DNA of 64,000 nt from positions 9,975 through 73,974 of the forward strand of contig CAJKWK010000007.1 of the NCBI GenBank assembly GCA_905203555.1, in the 5' to 3' direction. Positions 53,010-62,734 of this stretch are shown piece after piece (the stretch's first letter is position 1; every line of letters begins with the position of its first letter). The notes below the pieces were generated by a model that did not search any database, had not been told where the DNA came from, and saw only the letters and a program-made list of their open reading frames with translations. The translations under genes and the position numbers were made by a program. The stretch is from an uncultured Lachnospiraceae bacterium. GTDB taxonomy: Bacteria > Bacillota > Clostridia > Lachnospirales > Lachnospiraceae.

Positions 53010-56000
53010 TTATTCTTCCTCTGCTGCATAAACTGCAACCAGTTTCTTCAAATAATCGTATCTTTCTTTTGCTTCCTTTTCGTTGACTGCAAACAATTTT
53101 GCTGCCTTCTCCGGATTAGCTCTCTTCAATGCATTGTAACGAACCTCTCCATCCAGGAAGTCCTGATATCCTTCCATCTTAGGCTCTTTGCTGTCCAGGA
53201 AGAACTTATTGCCTTCTGCTGCCGGATTGTAACGGAAGTTATTCCAGTATCCGCACTCAACTGCCAGCTGTTCCTCTGTCTGAGCTTTGCTCATACCTTT
53301 CTTAATACCATGGTTGATACATGGAGCATAAGCAATGATCAAAGATGGTCCCGGATATGCCTCAGCCTCTGCAATTGCTTTTACAGTCTGGTTGAAGTCA
53401 GCTCCCATAGCGATCTGTGCAACGTATACATAGCCGTAGCTCATTGCAATACCTGCAAGATCTTTCTTCTTGGTTTCTTTTCCGCCTGCTGCGAACTGTG
53501 CTGTAGCACCTGTCTTTGTAGCCTTGGAGGACTGTCCACCTGTATTGGAGTAAACCTCTGTATCAAATACCATGATGTTGATATCCTTGCCGCTTGCAAG
53601 TACATGGTCAACACCACCGAATCCGATATCGTAAGCCCAACCGTCACCACCGAAGATCCACTGGGACTTCTTAGCAAGGAAGTCTTTGTTCTTCAGAACT
53701 TCTGCCTTCTCAGCAAGATCACAATCGCATGCTTCCAGAGCTGCTACCAGCTTATCTGTAGCTGTTCCATTGGTTGCTCCTACTGCGAAAGTATCCAGAT
53801 ATTCCTGAGCTGCTGCCTTTACTTCTTCCTTCTCGGCAATTTCAGCAATCTTCTCTACTTTTGTTTTCAATCTTGCACGAATTGTATTCTGAGCAAGCAA
53901 CATACCGTATCCAAACTCTGCATTGTCTTCAAACAGTGAGTTAGACCATGCCGGTCCCTGTCCTTTTGCATTTACTGTATATGGTGTGGACGGTGAAGAG
54001 TTACCCCAGATAGAGGAACATCCTGTTGCATTTGCAATATACATTCTGTCACCGAACAACTGTGTGATCAATTTTGCATAAGGTGTCTCACCACAACCTG
54101 CACAAGCTCCTGAGAACTCAAGCAATGGCTGTTTAAACTGACTTCCTTTTACTGTATTCTCTTTGAATTTAGCAACCACTTCTGGTTTTACCGGAATCTC
54201 TGTTCCATAGTCAAAGAAGTCCTGAGATCCTGCATTTTCTTCCATGTTGCCCATAACAAGAGCTTTCTCGCCCTTCTTTCCTGGACATACGTTTGCACAA
54301 GATCCACATCCTGTACAGTCATATGCGGAAACAGTGATTGCAAACTTCATTCCCGGCATACCTGTCATATCCAAAGTCTTCATATCTGCCGGAGCATTTG
54401 CAGCTTCTTCCTCTGTCAAAGCTACCGGACGGATAACTGCATGCGGACATACATAAGCACAACGGTTACACTGGATACAGTTCTCTGGTTTCCATACCGG
54501 AATATCAACTGCAATACCACGTTTCTCAAATGCAGATGTTCCGGACGGTGTAGAACCATCCACATATTCATTAAATGCAGATACCGGAAGTGAGTTACCT
54601 TCCTGAGCATTTACCTTAGTCTGAATATTCTTAACAAAATCAACAGCGTCAGCTCTTCCACCCTTAATCTCAGGTGAGAACAGGCCTTCATCTGCTGCAT
54701 CTTTCCAGCTTTCCGGAACTTCTACTTCTACAACCTGTTTTGCTCCTGCATCGATTGCATCGTAGTTCATCTGTACGATCTTATCACCTTTTCTTCCGTA
54801 AGTAGCCTTTGCAGCTTTCTTCATCAGATCGATTGCTTCTTCTTCCGGAATGATTGCTGCCAGTTTGAAGAATGCAGACTGAAGAACTGTATTGATACGT
54901 CCGCCAAGTCCGATTTCCTTACCGATCTTGATACCATCGATTGTGTAGAATTTAATTCCATGATTTGCAATATATGCTTTTACCTGTCCCGGAAGATGTT
55001 TCTCCAGACCTTCCATATCCCATGGACAGTTCAAAAGGAATGTTCCTCCGTCAACCAGTTCCTGAACCATGTTATATTTATTTACATAAGATGGGTTGTG
55101 GCAGGCAACAAAGTTTGCCTGACGAATCAGGTATGTTGACTTGATCGGAGATTTACCAAAACGCAGGTGAGACATTGTAACACCGCCTGACTTCTTGGAG
55201 TCATAATCAAAATATGCCTGTGCATACATGTCTGTATTGTCACCAATGATCTTGATGGAGTTCTTGTTTGCACCAACAGTACCGTCAGCACCCAATCCCC
55301 AGAACTTACAGTTAATTGTTCCTTCCGGAGTTGTAACAAGCGGAGCTCCCTCATCCAGAGACAGATGTGTCACATCATCGTTGATACCGATTGTGAACAG
55401 TTTCTTCTCTGTGTTATTGTATACTGCAACGATCTGTGCAGGAGTTGTATCTTTGGAACCAAGTCCATAACGTCCTGAGAATACCGGAACTGCATCGAAT
55501 TTGCTTCCCTTCAGGGCTGCAACAACATCCAGATACAGTGGCTCGCCAAGTGCTCCCGGCTCTTTTGTTCTATCCAGAACATTAATTGTCTTAACAGTAT
55601 CCGGAATTGCATCGATCAATGCCTGTGCACAGAATGGTCTGTACAAACGAACCTTAACAACACCGACTTTCTCGCCTGCTGCCATCAGGTAATCTACTGT
55701 TTCTTCGATTGTATCGCATACAGATCCCATTGCAATGATTACGCGCTCTGCATCAGCAGCTCCGTAATAGTTGAACAATTTATAATCTGTACCGATCTTT
55801 GCATTAACCTTGTCCATGTAATCCTGAACAACACCCGGAAGAGCATCATAATATGGGTTACATGCTTCTCTTGCCTGGAAGAAGATATCCGGGTTCTGTG
55901 CAGAACCTCTCTGGCATGGATGATTCGGGTTCAGTGCATGTGCGCGGAACGCATCAACTGCATCCATATTTACCAGATCTTTCAGATCTTCATAATCCCA

Positions 56001-56555
56001 TGTCTCAATCTTCTGAATCTCATGAGAAGTACGGAATCCGTCAAAGAAGTTGATAAACGGAATCTTTCCTTCCAAAGCTGCACAATGTGCAACCGGAGTC
56101 AAGTCCATAACTTCCTGTACACTGGATTCGCAGAGCATAGCTGCTCCTGTCTGACGACAAGCGTAAACGTCAGAGTGATCTCCAAAGATAGACAGCGCAT
56201 GACTTGCAATTGCACGTGCTGATACGTTGAATACTCCTGGGAGCTGCTCTCCTGCTACTTTATATAAGTTTGGAATCATCAAAAGTAATCCCTGTGATGC
56301 CGTAAATGTTGTTGTCAAAGCTCCTGCTGCTAAGGAACCATGAACTGCACCTGCTGCACCTGCCTCGGACTGCATCTCTGTAACTTCAACAGTCGTTCCA
56401 AAAATGTTCTCTCTGCCCTCTGTAGCCCACTCGTCTACATGCTCAGGCATGACAGATGATGGTGTGATTGGATAAATCGCTGCAACTTCTGTGTACGCAT
56501 AAGACACGTGAGCTGCTGCCTGGTTACCATCCATGGTCTTCATTTTTCTTGCCAT
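53010..56555 (-). CDS. nifJ: Pyruvate:ferredoxin (flavodoxin) oxidoreductase
   Basis: Single-chain PFOR of 1181 aa. It oxidises pyruvate to acetyl-CoA and CO2 and reduces ferredoxin, the central step of anaerobic fermentation. Domain I has VSYAYTEVAAIYPITPSSVMPEHVDEWA. Domain V has two 4Fe-4S motifs (PENCIQCNRCAYVCPHAVIR near 690, YDCTGCGSCANVCPG near 750). The C-terminal TPP domain has CAGCGETPYAKLITQLFG (third cluster Cys), ATGCSSIWG, IFGGDGWAYDIGFGGVDHVL and VYSNTGGQSSKAT. Length is typical. It is monocistronic with a terminator. Confidence 0.98.
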   Translation of the reverse strand: MARKMKTMDGNQAAAHVSYAYTEVAAIYPITPSSVMPEHVDEWATEGRENIFGTTVEVTEMQSEAGAAGAVHGSLAAGALTTTFTASQGLLLMIPNLYKVAGEQLPGVFNVSARAIASHALSIFGDHSDVYACRQTGAAMLCESSVQEVMDLTPVAHCAALEGKIPFINFFDGFRTSHEIQKIETWDYEDLKDLVNMDAVDAFRAHALNPNHPCQRGSAQNPDIFFQAREACNPYYDALPGVVQDYMDKVNAKIGTDYKLFNYYGAADAERVIIAMGSVCDTIEETVDYLMAAGEKVGVVKVRLYRPFCAQALIDAIPDTVKTINVLDRTKEPGALGEPLYLDVVAALKGSKFDAVPVFSGRYGLGSKDTTPAQIVAVYNNTEKKLFTIGINDDVTHLSLDEGAPLVTTPEGTINCKFWGLGADGTVGANKNSIKIIGDNTDMYAQAYFDYDSKKSGGVTMSHLRFGKSPIKSTYLIRQANFVACHNPSYVNKYNMVQELVDGGTFLLNCPWDMEGLEKHLPGQVKAYIANHGIKFYTIDGIKIGKEIGLGGRINTVLQSAFFKLAAIIPEEEAIDLMKKAAKATYGRKGDKIVQMNYDAIDAGAKQVVEVEVPESWKDAADEGLFSPEIKGGRADAVDFVKNIQTKVNAQEGNSLPVSAFNEYVDGSTPSGTSAFEKRGIAVDIPVWKPENCIQCNRCAYVCPHAVIRPVALTEEEAANAPADMKTLDMTGMPGMKFAITVSAYDCTGCGSCANVCPGKKGEKALVMGNMEENAGSQDFFDYGTEIPVKPEVVAKFKENTVKGSQFKQPLLEFSGACAGCGETPYAKLITQLFGDRMYIANATGCSSIWGNSSPSTPYTVNAKGQGPAWSNSLFEDNAEFGYGMLLAQNTIRARLKTKVEKIAEIAEKEEVKAAAQEYLDTFAVGATNGTATDKLVAALEACDCDLAEKAEVLKNKDFLAKKSQWIFGGDGWAYDIGFGGVDHVLASGKDINIMVFDTEVYSNTGGQSSKATKTGATAQFAAGGKETKKKDLAGIAMSYGYVYVAQIAMGADFNQTVKAIAEAEAYPGPSLIIAYAPCINHGIKKGMSKAQTEEQLAVECGYWNNFRYNPAAEGNKFFLDSKEPKMEGYQDFLDGEVRYNALKRANPEKAAKLFAVNEKEAKERYDYLKKLVAVYAAEEE

Positions 56556-56688
56556 TTCTTGTTCCTCCTTATTCTGTACATTGCAAAACTTTAGTTTTCC
56601 ACATGTGTCTTAATTATATCGCCAATATTCACAAAAGTCCATAGAACCCTTTTGTTTTTTTGTTTATTTTTAAGTACATTTATGAAAA

Positions 56689-56733
56689 AAAGGAGAAATA
56701 TTTATAATTATTTCTAATAAATACTTCTCCTTT
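56689..56733 (-). terminator. Terminator of the lgt/O-acetylation operon
   Basis: AAAGGAGAA (56689-56697) pairs with TTCTCCTTT (56725-56733), extended inside by TATTTAT/ATAAATA. T-rich flanks follow. It lies 9 nt past the DHHW gene stop. Confidence 0.85.
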
Positions 56734-56741
56734 TATCGTTT

Positions 56742-57923
56742 CTAGGAATCTGTTTCCAGTACCCCGGCTATTGAATTATCTGTCAAAAATGTATCTACAT
56801 TATAAAGGAATAAAACATCCGTAATCTGCTTATTTTTAAGCAATGTTTCCACGTTGTCATAATAGTACCGGGGATCGATCATGATGATTTCATTGTAATA
56901 CGGCAGTAAAAACGGAACAAAACAATTGGCATAAGAATCTTTAAATACTACTAGTTTTTTCGTCGTATCATTGGTTGTGGAAATCGTTACCATCGCATGA
57001 TTTCCGCCGAAAAACAGCTGGTACTTATCTTTTTCTTTCAAGGCTTTTCTATCATACACTGTCGGTCTTTTTTCTCCGTTGTCCGAATCACTGACCAGAT
57101 ACTGCAGTTCTATCCCCTCCGGTGCATATACCTCAATCGCATCTTCTGCTTTGTGATAACCGCTTCTGGACGCAAGCGTTCCGGAAAAAGAATCTGTCAC
57201 TGTATAAGTCGTATACTTACTTACCGGCTGTTCTATTCCAAGCTGTGGAGCCGCCGCTTTAAAGCTATAAAAAGCCGCCTTACTTGTCCAATGGTGATCT
57301 GTTTTATAATACATGCCTTCTTCTGCGTGCTGCTGCAATGTTTTTGTCACATCAATCACGTGTACTTCATCCGACAATTGTTTCTGAATATTCTGCAGAT
57401 CTTTTCCCTGGTCACGCACCGGAGCCCCTTTCGGCAAATAATCCTCCATCACATAAACCGCATTTGGAATAAACATCGCATTCACCTGCATTCCTTCATG
57501 TTGCTGTGCAAACCGGTTCATCGCCTCAAGATTTGCCTGTACATTTTGAATATCCGGCTGTGCAGGAATCTGCATCAGATATTTATCTTTTCCAAGATAG
57601 ACCCCGTTTAGCTCTCGTTTTCCCATCAAAAGATCGCACTGAACCTTCATTTTAATCCAGAAATCACGCATTACAAACTGATCTGACGTATACGATTCCA
57701 ATCCGGTCATATATTTCTTATTCAAAACAGTTTCTGTACTCAATTTTGGAACTTCCGCCAGAACCCGGTTCTCTTCCTCCGAAAAATGCACATCCGGACG
57801 AAGGATACTTGATGCAGTCAAAACCAGAACTCCGGCAACAAACAAAATTGCAATCCCCCGATACAGTCCTCTGTTTTCCTTTCGCCCGCCTCTCCTTTTC
57901 TGTCTTCGTGTTTTATTTTCCAT
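56742..57923 (-). CDS. DHHW-motif surface polysaccharide O-acetylation protein (AlgJ/AlgX-like)
   Basis: A 393-aa type II membrane protein: basic N-terminus, anchor GIAILFVAGVLVLTASSIL, then an extracellular domain. MYYKTDHHWTSKAAFYSF contains the DHHW motif that names the family, and VVFKDSYANCFVPFLLPYY is the C-terminal SGNH-like Ser/catalytic block. It partners with the MBOAT protein 16 nt upstream, receiving acetyl groups and transferring them to a glycan outside the cell. It is the last gene of the unit. Confidence 0.88.
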   Translation of the reverse strand: MENKTRRQKRRGGRKENRGLYRGIAILFVAGVLVLTASSILRPDVHFSEEENRVLAEVPKLSTETVLNKKYMTGLESYTSDQFVMRDFWIKMKVQCDLLMGKRELNGVYLGKDKYLMQIPAQPDIQNVQANLEAMNRFAQQHEGMQVNAMFIPNAVYVMEDYLPKGAPVRDQGKDLQNIQKQLSDEVHVIDVTKTLQQHAEEGMYYKTDHHWTSKAAFYSFKAAAPQLGIEQPVSKYTTYTVTDSFSGTLASRSGYHKAEDAIEVYAPEGIELQYLVSDSDNGEKRPTVYDRKALKEKDKYQLFFGGNHAMVTISTTNDTTKKLVVFKDSYANCFVPFLLPYYNEIIMIDPRYYYDNVETLLKNKQITDVLFLYNVDTFLTDNSIAGVLETDS

Positions 57924-57939
57924 ACTTTATTCACCTTTT

Positions 57940-59352
57940 CTAAAATCTGAAATACAAAAACGGATTATAAGTTGCATTTACCAAATATGCAATGGAAATG
58001 AGAAAAATCACCGCATACACAATTACACAAAGAATACGTTTATAAGTTTCTCTCGCTTTCATCCATCTCGAAAAATGCCGGTACATCCAAGGAGTGCTTG
58101 CAGCCACAGCAACAATCCCTAAGACAAAACTTGACTTTAAATAATAAACCGCTGTCATATCCAGAAAACCTGCGCCGCCAATCCCAAGCATCGTTCCCAT
58201 ATAGGAGACTGCCCTGCCTAATGATGGTGCAAAAAACAGAACCCATCCAAACATAACAAGAACCATAGTATAGAAGTGCTGCAGCACCCCCGGCAAATGA
58301 TCTACAGCGCCTTTCAGGACATATTTTTCTATGATCAGAATCACGCCATAGTAAATGCCCCAGAAAATAAAGTTCCATGCAGCTCCATGCCACATTCCGG
58401 TCAGCGCCCACACAATCATCAGATTCCGAATTGCCTGCGCAGTACTGCCCCGATTACCGCCCAATGGAATATACACATATTCTTTGAACCAACTGCTTAA
58501 TGAAATATGCCATCTGCGCCAAAAATCTGTAATACTCTTGGCAGTATATGGATAATTGAAATTCTGCATAAAATCAAAGCCCAGCATTTTTCCCAATCCA
58601 ATTGCCATATCTGAGTATCCGCCGAAATCGAAATAGATCTGCATAGTATATGCAAAGCATCCGATCCATGCCGTCAGCACCGAAGTTTCCGATGCGCCCA
58701 AAGCCAGGACTGATTCATAAATACTTCCCATATTATTTGCAATCAGCACTTTCTTGCCCAATCCCTGTAAAAACCACATCACGCCGTCTCCAAATTTTTC
58801 AAGAGACAAACTGCGATGCGCCAGTTGTTTCTCGACATCCGAATACCGGACAATTGGGCCCGCAATCAACTGCGGAAACATAGAAACATAGGCTCCAAAC
58901 GTGATTGGATTGTGCTGTGCCTCGACCTTTCCCCTATACACATCAATGACATAGGACATGGTCTGAAATGTATAAAACGAAATTCCGATGGGAAGTGCCA
59001 ACTCCGTATAAGATATGTCAACCGGAAGGATCGCATTCAGATTATCCATCAAAAATCCATAATATTTATAAAATCCGAGAATCAAAAGATTCATTACGAC
59101 AGTCACTGTACACGCCAGTTTTGCTTTTCTCATCTCGCCATTTTCCATGTAATATTCCAGCTCGATCCCACTCACAAAATTAATTGCGATGCTAAAGATC
59201 ATCAAGATCACATACACCGGTTCTCCCCATGCATAAAAAATCAAACTCGCAATCAGAAGTACCAGATTTTTCAATTTGAACGGGGTCAGATAGTATACGA
59301 TCAGAACAACCGGCAAAAATGCAAAGATAAAAAATATACTGCTGAATATCAT
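57940..59352 (-). CDS. MBOAT-family O-acyltransferase (AlgI/DltB-like)
   Basis: 470 aa, about 11-12 membrane helices. MIFSSIFFIFAFLPVVLIVYYLTP, LPIGISFYTFQTMSYVIDVYRG, FNYPYTAKSITDFWRRWHISLSSWFKEYVYIPLGGNRG and GMWHGAAWNFIFWGIYYG (catalytic His in WHG) are the MBOAT/AlgI landmarks. It moves acetyl groups from a cytoplasmic donor across the membrane for O-acetylation of a surface polymer. It is encoded immediately before the DHHW partner and after the DUF4358 gene. Confidence 0.94.
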   Translation of the reverse strand: MIFSSIFFIFAFLPVVLIVYYLTPFKLKNLVLLIASLIFYAWGEPVYVILMIFSIAINFVSGIELEYYMENGEMRKAKLACTVTVVMNLLILGFYKYYGFLMDNLNAILPVDISYTELALPIGISFYTFQTMSYVIDVYRGKVEAQHNPITFGAYVSMFPQLIAGPIVRYSDVEKQLAHRSLSLEKFGDGVMWFLQGLGKKVLIANNMGSIYESVLALGASETSVLTAWIGCFAYTMQIYFDFGGYSDMAIGLGKMLGFDFMQNFNYPYTAKSITDFWRRWHISLSSWFKEYVYIPLGGNRGSTAQAIRNLMIVWALTGMWHGAAWNFIFWGIYYGVILIIEKYVLKGAVDHLPGVLQHFYTMVLVMFGWVLFFAPSLGRAVSYMGTMLGIGGAGFLDMTAVYYLKSSFVLGIVAVAASTPWMYRHFSRWMKARETYKRILCVIVYAVIFLISIAYLVNATYNPFLYFRF

Positions 59353-59367
59353 ACGTTTTCTCCTCTG

Positions 59368-59841
59368 TTATAAACTATCTAAAAATGCCTTTTGTACAGC
59401 ATCTGCTTTTTCTCCGACCGCATACAAAATATAATTTCCCCGCACTTCTAACATATGTGCCTTTAGCAATGCAGTCTGCTCGGCCCCATACCCTTCAAAA
59501 CTTTTCATCTGTGTCTGCAGTCGTTTTTGAATCGCTTCCTCCACAGACTCTGACTGGGATTGATCACGCAATTTGACAATCAGAATCTCATTAACATCCA
59601 TATTATCTTCTGGTGTATATAAAACAACCCCGGCATAGTCTTTTGGATTTATTCCATAGAATCGTTTTACCATACGCTCTTCTGCCGGAACGTTTTCTCC
59701 TGTTTCAGCTGCTTTCGCCACTTTTGCAGCTACATCCTGAATATCCGCTTTGCTGTCGGGATGACTCCCAATATCCATAAGGATAAACCCAAACAAAAGA
59801 ACTGCCAGGATTATCTTGATTTGAGAAAAATATTTTTTCAC
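59368..59841 (-). CDS. DUF4358-family extracytoplasmic protein
   Basis: 157 aa with an N-terminal anchor (IKIILAVLLFGFILMDIG) and a compact extracellular domain. KRFYGINPKDYAGVVLYTPED and NEILIVKLRDQSQSESVEEAIQKRL are typical of DUF4358, which regularly travels with MBOAT/DHHW acetylation genes in Clostridia. The start is a GTG at 59841 that overlaps the SGNH gene stop (GTGA), with GAGGTG 9 nt before it. Possibly an accessory subunit. Function unproven. Confidence 0.82.
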   Translation of the reverse strand: MKKYFSQIKIILAVLLFGFILMDIGSHPDSKADIQDVAAKVAKAAETGENVPAEERMVKRFYGINPKDYAGVVLYTPEDNMDVNEILIVKLRDQSQSESVEEAIQKRLQTQMKSFEGYGAEQTALLKAHMLEVRGNYILYAVGEKADAVQKAFLDSL

Positions 59842-60623
59842 TGTTTCTTCACCTCTGTGAGCATGTTAGCAGCCCAATATTTATAAAACTCCTTTTGCAA
59901 ATGCAATCCATCTGCTTCATATAGATCCACATGCGCCGCTGCTACAGAATCATTATCTACATAACGATATCCGTTCTTCTCTGCCATCTCTTTTATTGCC
60001 GCATTGTAATCACTGATTCTTGCATATCCTTCATAGCTGGAATACCCATCTCCTACCGCCGGAAGTATGGAATTGATATAAATCGTAGTTCCCGGCAGCT
60101 CTTTATGCAAAAGGGCAACCACTTCCTGATAAGCAGCCGCATACTCTGCCGGTTCCGGCCATAGTTCGCTCCGTATATCATTGAGCCCAAAACAGAGAAA
60201 AATCTGTTTTGGACTGGCCTTTTTTAGAGTCTCAATTTCATCCGGAACATCAGTGATTTTTCTTCCGCTTTCAGCGATCACTTGATTTTCTAATAAAAAT
60301 TCAAAATATCGGAATCCAACCGCTCTGGAATCTCCTAAGATCATCGCACTGTCAAAACCACCCCAGACTGCATTTTCATCTGTTTCAGACATCTCAAGAC
60401 TATGTGCTGCTTTCACAGCATCAATTTTACTGCTGATTGCTGAAATATCCTGTTTTTCCAAACTTTCCAGATATGCAACTCCTCGATTGATCTTTTCCTT
60501 TTCTTTTTTACCGTGATTCCATAATTGAAACCCAAAAGTAAAAGCGACAGTGGCTACAAGGACCACTGCCACCAAAAGAAGAGCAATTTTCTTTTTTTCC
60601 AGAGCAGACTTTATATTTTTCAT
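59838..60623 (-). CDS. SGNH/GDSL-type hydrolase, membrane-anchored
   Basis: 261 aa. N-terminal anchor IALLLVAVVLVATVAFTFGF. SGNH blocks are FDSAMILGDSRAVGFRYF (catalytic Ser in GDS), IFLCFGLNDIRSE (GxND) and YEADGLHLQKEFYKYWAANM (DxxH). These enzymes act as O-acetyltransferases or acetylesterases on glycans. The frame extends to 60665, but GGAGG is 9-10 nt before the ATG at 60623. It is first of the SGNH-DUF4358-MBOAT-DHHW run and lies 43 nt after lgt. Confidence 0.87.
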   Translation of the reverse strand: MKNIKSALEKKKIALLLVAVVLVATVAFTFGFQLWNHGKKEKEKINRGVAYLESLEKQDISAISSKIDAVKAAHSLEMSETDENAVWGGFDSAMILGDSRAVGFRYFEFLLENQVIAESGRKITDVPDEIETLKKASPKQIFLCFGLNDIRSELWPEPAEYAAAYQEVVALLHKELPGTTIYINSILPAVGDGYSSYEGYARISDYNAAIKEMAEKNGYRYVDNDSVAAAHVDLYEADGLHLQKEFYKYWAANMLTEVKKQ

Positions 60624-60666
60624 TTGTACAACCTCCGGTAAATCTTTGGCAGTAACTATCTGCATA

Positions 60667-61527
60667 CTACCTGCTTTTTTGCTTCCTTCGTCTTAAATAA
60701 ACTAAAACAACTGCTGTTGCAATTACCATCACACCTGCAAGGACCTGTGATACCGGAAAGCCCAGTCCCGGAATCAACAATTGATCCGTACGAAGGCCTT
60801 CGATCCAGACACGTCCAAGACCATATCCAAATAAATATAATAAGAACAACTCTCCTTCGAACTTTTTATGTTTCCGGTAAAGCACCAGACAGATTAATAC
60901 TATACAGCACCATACCGATTCATATAAAAATGTTGGATGTACTTGAATATACTTTACCCCATCTATCACCTGAATATGCTTCTGCATCAATTCTGTCACA
61001 TCACCTGCGCGCACTGCATCCAGTGGTAACTGCATAGCAAAAACAGAATCGGTATATTCTCCAAATGCTTCTCGATTAAAGAAATTGCCCCATCTTCCAA
61101 GCATCTGTCCATTGATCAGTGCAATTGCAATCGTATCGAAAATCTGTGGCGCACAAAGTTTCTTCCATTTTGCACAGGCAAACACCGCTACAGCTGCTCC
61201 GATCACACCGCCGTAAATCGCAAGTCCGCCTGCCCGCAGATTAAAGATCTGCAGCAGATTGTCCTTATACATATCCCAAGAGAATATTACGTAATACAAC
61301 CTCGCCCCGACAATTCCTAAAATCACTCCGACAATTCCCATATCCAGATAATTCTCCGGATCTTGTCCCGTCCGTTTCGCCTCAGACATAGCGATCCAGA
61401 AACCGATCAAGATTGCACTTCCAATAATCATCCCGTAAAAAGCAACTTCAAATCCAAACAAAGATATGGATTTACCAACATGGTCAAGAACTATTCCCAA
61501 ATGCGGGAAACGAATATCATAGTGCAT
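60667..61527 (-). CDS. lgt: Prolipoprotein diacylglyceryl transferase
   Basis: Adds diacylglycerol to the lipobox Cys of prelipoproteins. The 286-aa membrane protein has RLYYVIFSWDMY, AGGLAIYGGVIGAAVAVFA (the H/Y-GG motif region), GQMLGRWGNFFNREAFGE (signature GRxGNFxNxExxG) and VHPTFLYESVWC with GYGLGRVWIEGLRTDQL (catalytic Arg). It lies between ychF (24-nt gap) and the acetylation genes, all on one strand. Confidence 0.96.
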   Translation of the reverse strand: MHYDIRFPHLGIVLDHVGKSISLFGFEVAFYGMIIGSAILIGFWIAMSEAKRTGQDPENYLDMGIVGVILGIVGARLYYVIFSWDMYKDNLLQIFNLRAGGLAIYGGVIGAAVAVFACAKWKKLCAPQIFDTIAIALINGQMLGRWGNFFNREAFGEYTDSVFAMQLPLDAVRAGDVTELMQKHIQVIDGVKYIQVHPTFLYESVWCCIVLICLVLYRKHKKFEGELFLLYLFGYGLGRVWIEGLRTDQLLIPGLGFPVSQVLAGVMVIATAVVLVYLRRRKQKSR

Positions 61528-61551
61528 ACTCTGTATGCTCCTTTCCGTTAT

Positions 61552-62649
61552 TTATACATTAAATCTGAAGACAATGATATCTCCGTCTTGTACAACATAC
61601 TCTTTTCCTTCCAGACGTACCAATCCTTTTTCCTTTGCAGCTGCATGTGTTCCACACGCCATCAGATCATCATAGCTGACAATCTCTGCCCGGATAAAGC
61701 CTCTTTCAAAATCTGAGTGAATCTTTCCTGCCGCCTGCGGAGCCTTCGTTCCCCTCTTAATCGTCCACGCACGTACTTCTGGTTCTCCTGCTGTCAGATA
61801 ACTGATCAGACCAAGCAAATGATAACTTGCTTTAATCAGTTTTTCCAATCCGGATTCTTCCAGCCCCAGATCTTCCAGAAACATCTTCTTCTCATCCTCT
61901 TCCAACTCAGCAATTTCCTGTTCGATCTGTGCGCATACCACAAACACCTCACAGTTTTCTCTTTCGGCATATTCACGAACCGCCTGCACACCTGCGTTAT
62001 TTGCCCCATCATCTGCCAGATCGTCCTCTGTCACATTCGCCGCAAAAATAACCGGCTTTGCAGTCAGCAGATTATATCCTGCCATCCATGCCTGTTCATC
62101 TTCATCTTCTGTCACAAAACTCTTCGCGAGCTGGTTTTCTTCCAAATGAGCTTTCAAACGATTCAATAACTCCAATTCTTTTGCCGCTGTCTTATCATTT
62201 CTGGACAATTTCACCGTCTTCGCAATTCTTCTCTCCAGAATCTCAAGATCAGAAAAGATCAGTTCCAGATTAATCGTTTCAATATCTCTCAGCGGATCAA
62301 TACTTCCATCTACATGCACAATATTGCTGTCCTCAAAACATCTCACCACATGCACAATCGCATCCACTTCCCGAATGTTTGCAAGGAACTGGTTTCCAAG
62401 ACCTTCTCCCTTAGAGGCTCCCTTCACGAGACCTGCAATATCCACGAACTCAATCGCTGCCGGAACAATTTTCTTTGTATGATACATCTCGCCCAATACA
62501 TCCAGACGCTTGTCCGGTACAGTAACAACTCCTACATTCGGGTCAATTGTGCAGAACGGATAGTTTGCTGACTCTGCGCCTGCCTTTGTAAGCGAATTGA
62601 ATAATGTGCTTTTTCCTACATTTGGTAATCCCACGATACCTAATTTCAT
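61552..62649 (-). CDS. ychF: Redox-regulated ATPase YchF (Obg-like)
   Basis: 365 aa. G1 [23 protein letters not shown]3 [22 protein letters not shown] and [14 protein letters not shown] are the Obg/YchF signatures. A TGS-type C-terminal domain carries [32 protein letters not shown]. The NxxE variant of G4 makes this family prefer ATP. It associates with ribosomes and stress responses. The integrase gene ends 84 nt upstream of its start, so the element was inserted right before ychF. Confidence 0.97.
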   Translation of the reverse strand: MKLGIVGLPNVGKSTLFNSLTKAGAESANYPFCTIDPNVGVVTVPDKRLDVLGEMYHTKKIVPAAIEFVDIAGLVKGASKGEGLGNQFLANIREVDAIVHVVRCFEDSNIVHVDGSIDPLRDIETINLELIFSDLEILERRIAKTVKLSRNDKTAAKELELLNRLKAHLEENQLAKSFVTEDEDEQAWMAGYNLLTAKPVIFAANVTEDDLADDGANNAGVQAVREYAERENCEVFVVCAQIEQEIAELEEDEKKMFLEDLGLEESGLEKLIKASYHLLGLISYLTAGEPEVRAWTIKRGTKAPQAAGKIHSDFERGFIRAEIVSYDDLMACGTHAAAKEKGLVRLEGKEYVVQDGDIIVFRFNV

Positions 62650-62671
62650 TTTTTATATTTCCTCCTATAAA

Positions 62672-62734
62672 TCCTTTGATTTCAAGGGATTTCAGCATAC
62701 TTACTTTTGCAAGTGGGCCATTTAGTGGGCCATT
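62672..62734. repeat. Candidate att core and 12-bp tandem repeat at the integrase end
   Basis: CCTTTGATTTCAAGGGATTT (about 62672-62691) lies between the ychF start and the integrase stop, where a tyrosine-integrase core site is expected. Next to it AGTGGGCCATTT is repeated in tandem (62712-62723 and 62724-62734, last base missing). The second copy overlaps the integrase stop. The partner att would lie outside the window. Confidence 0.45.
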
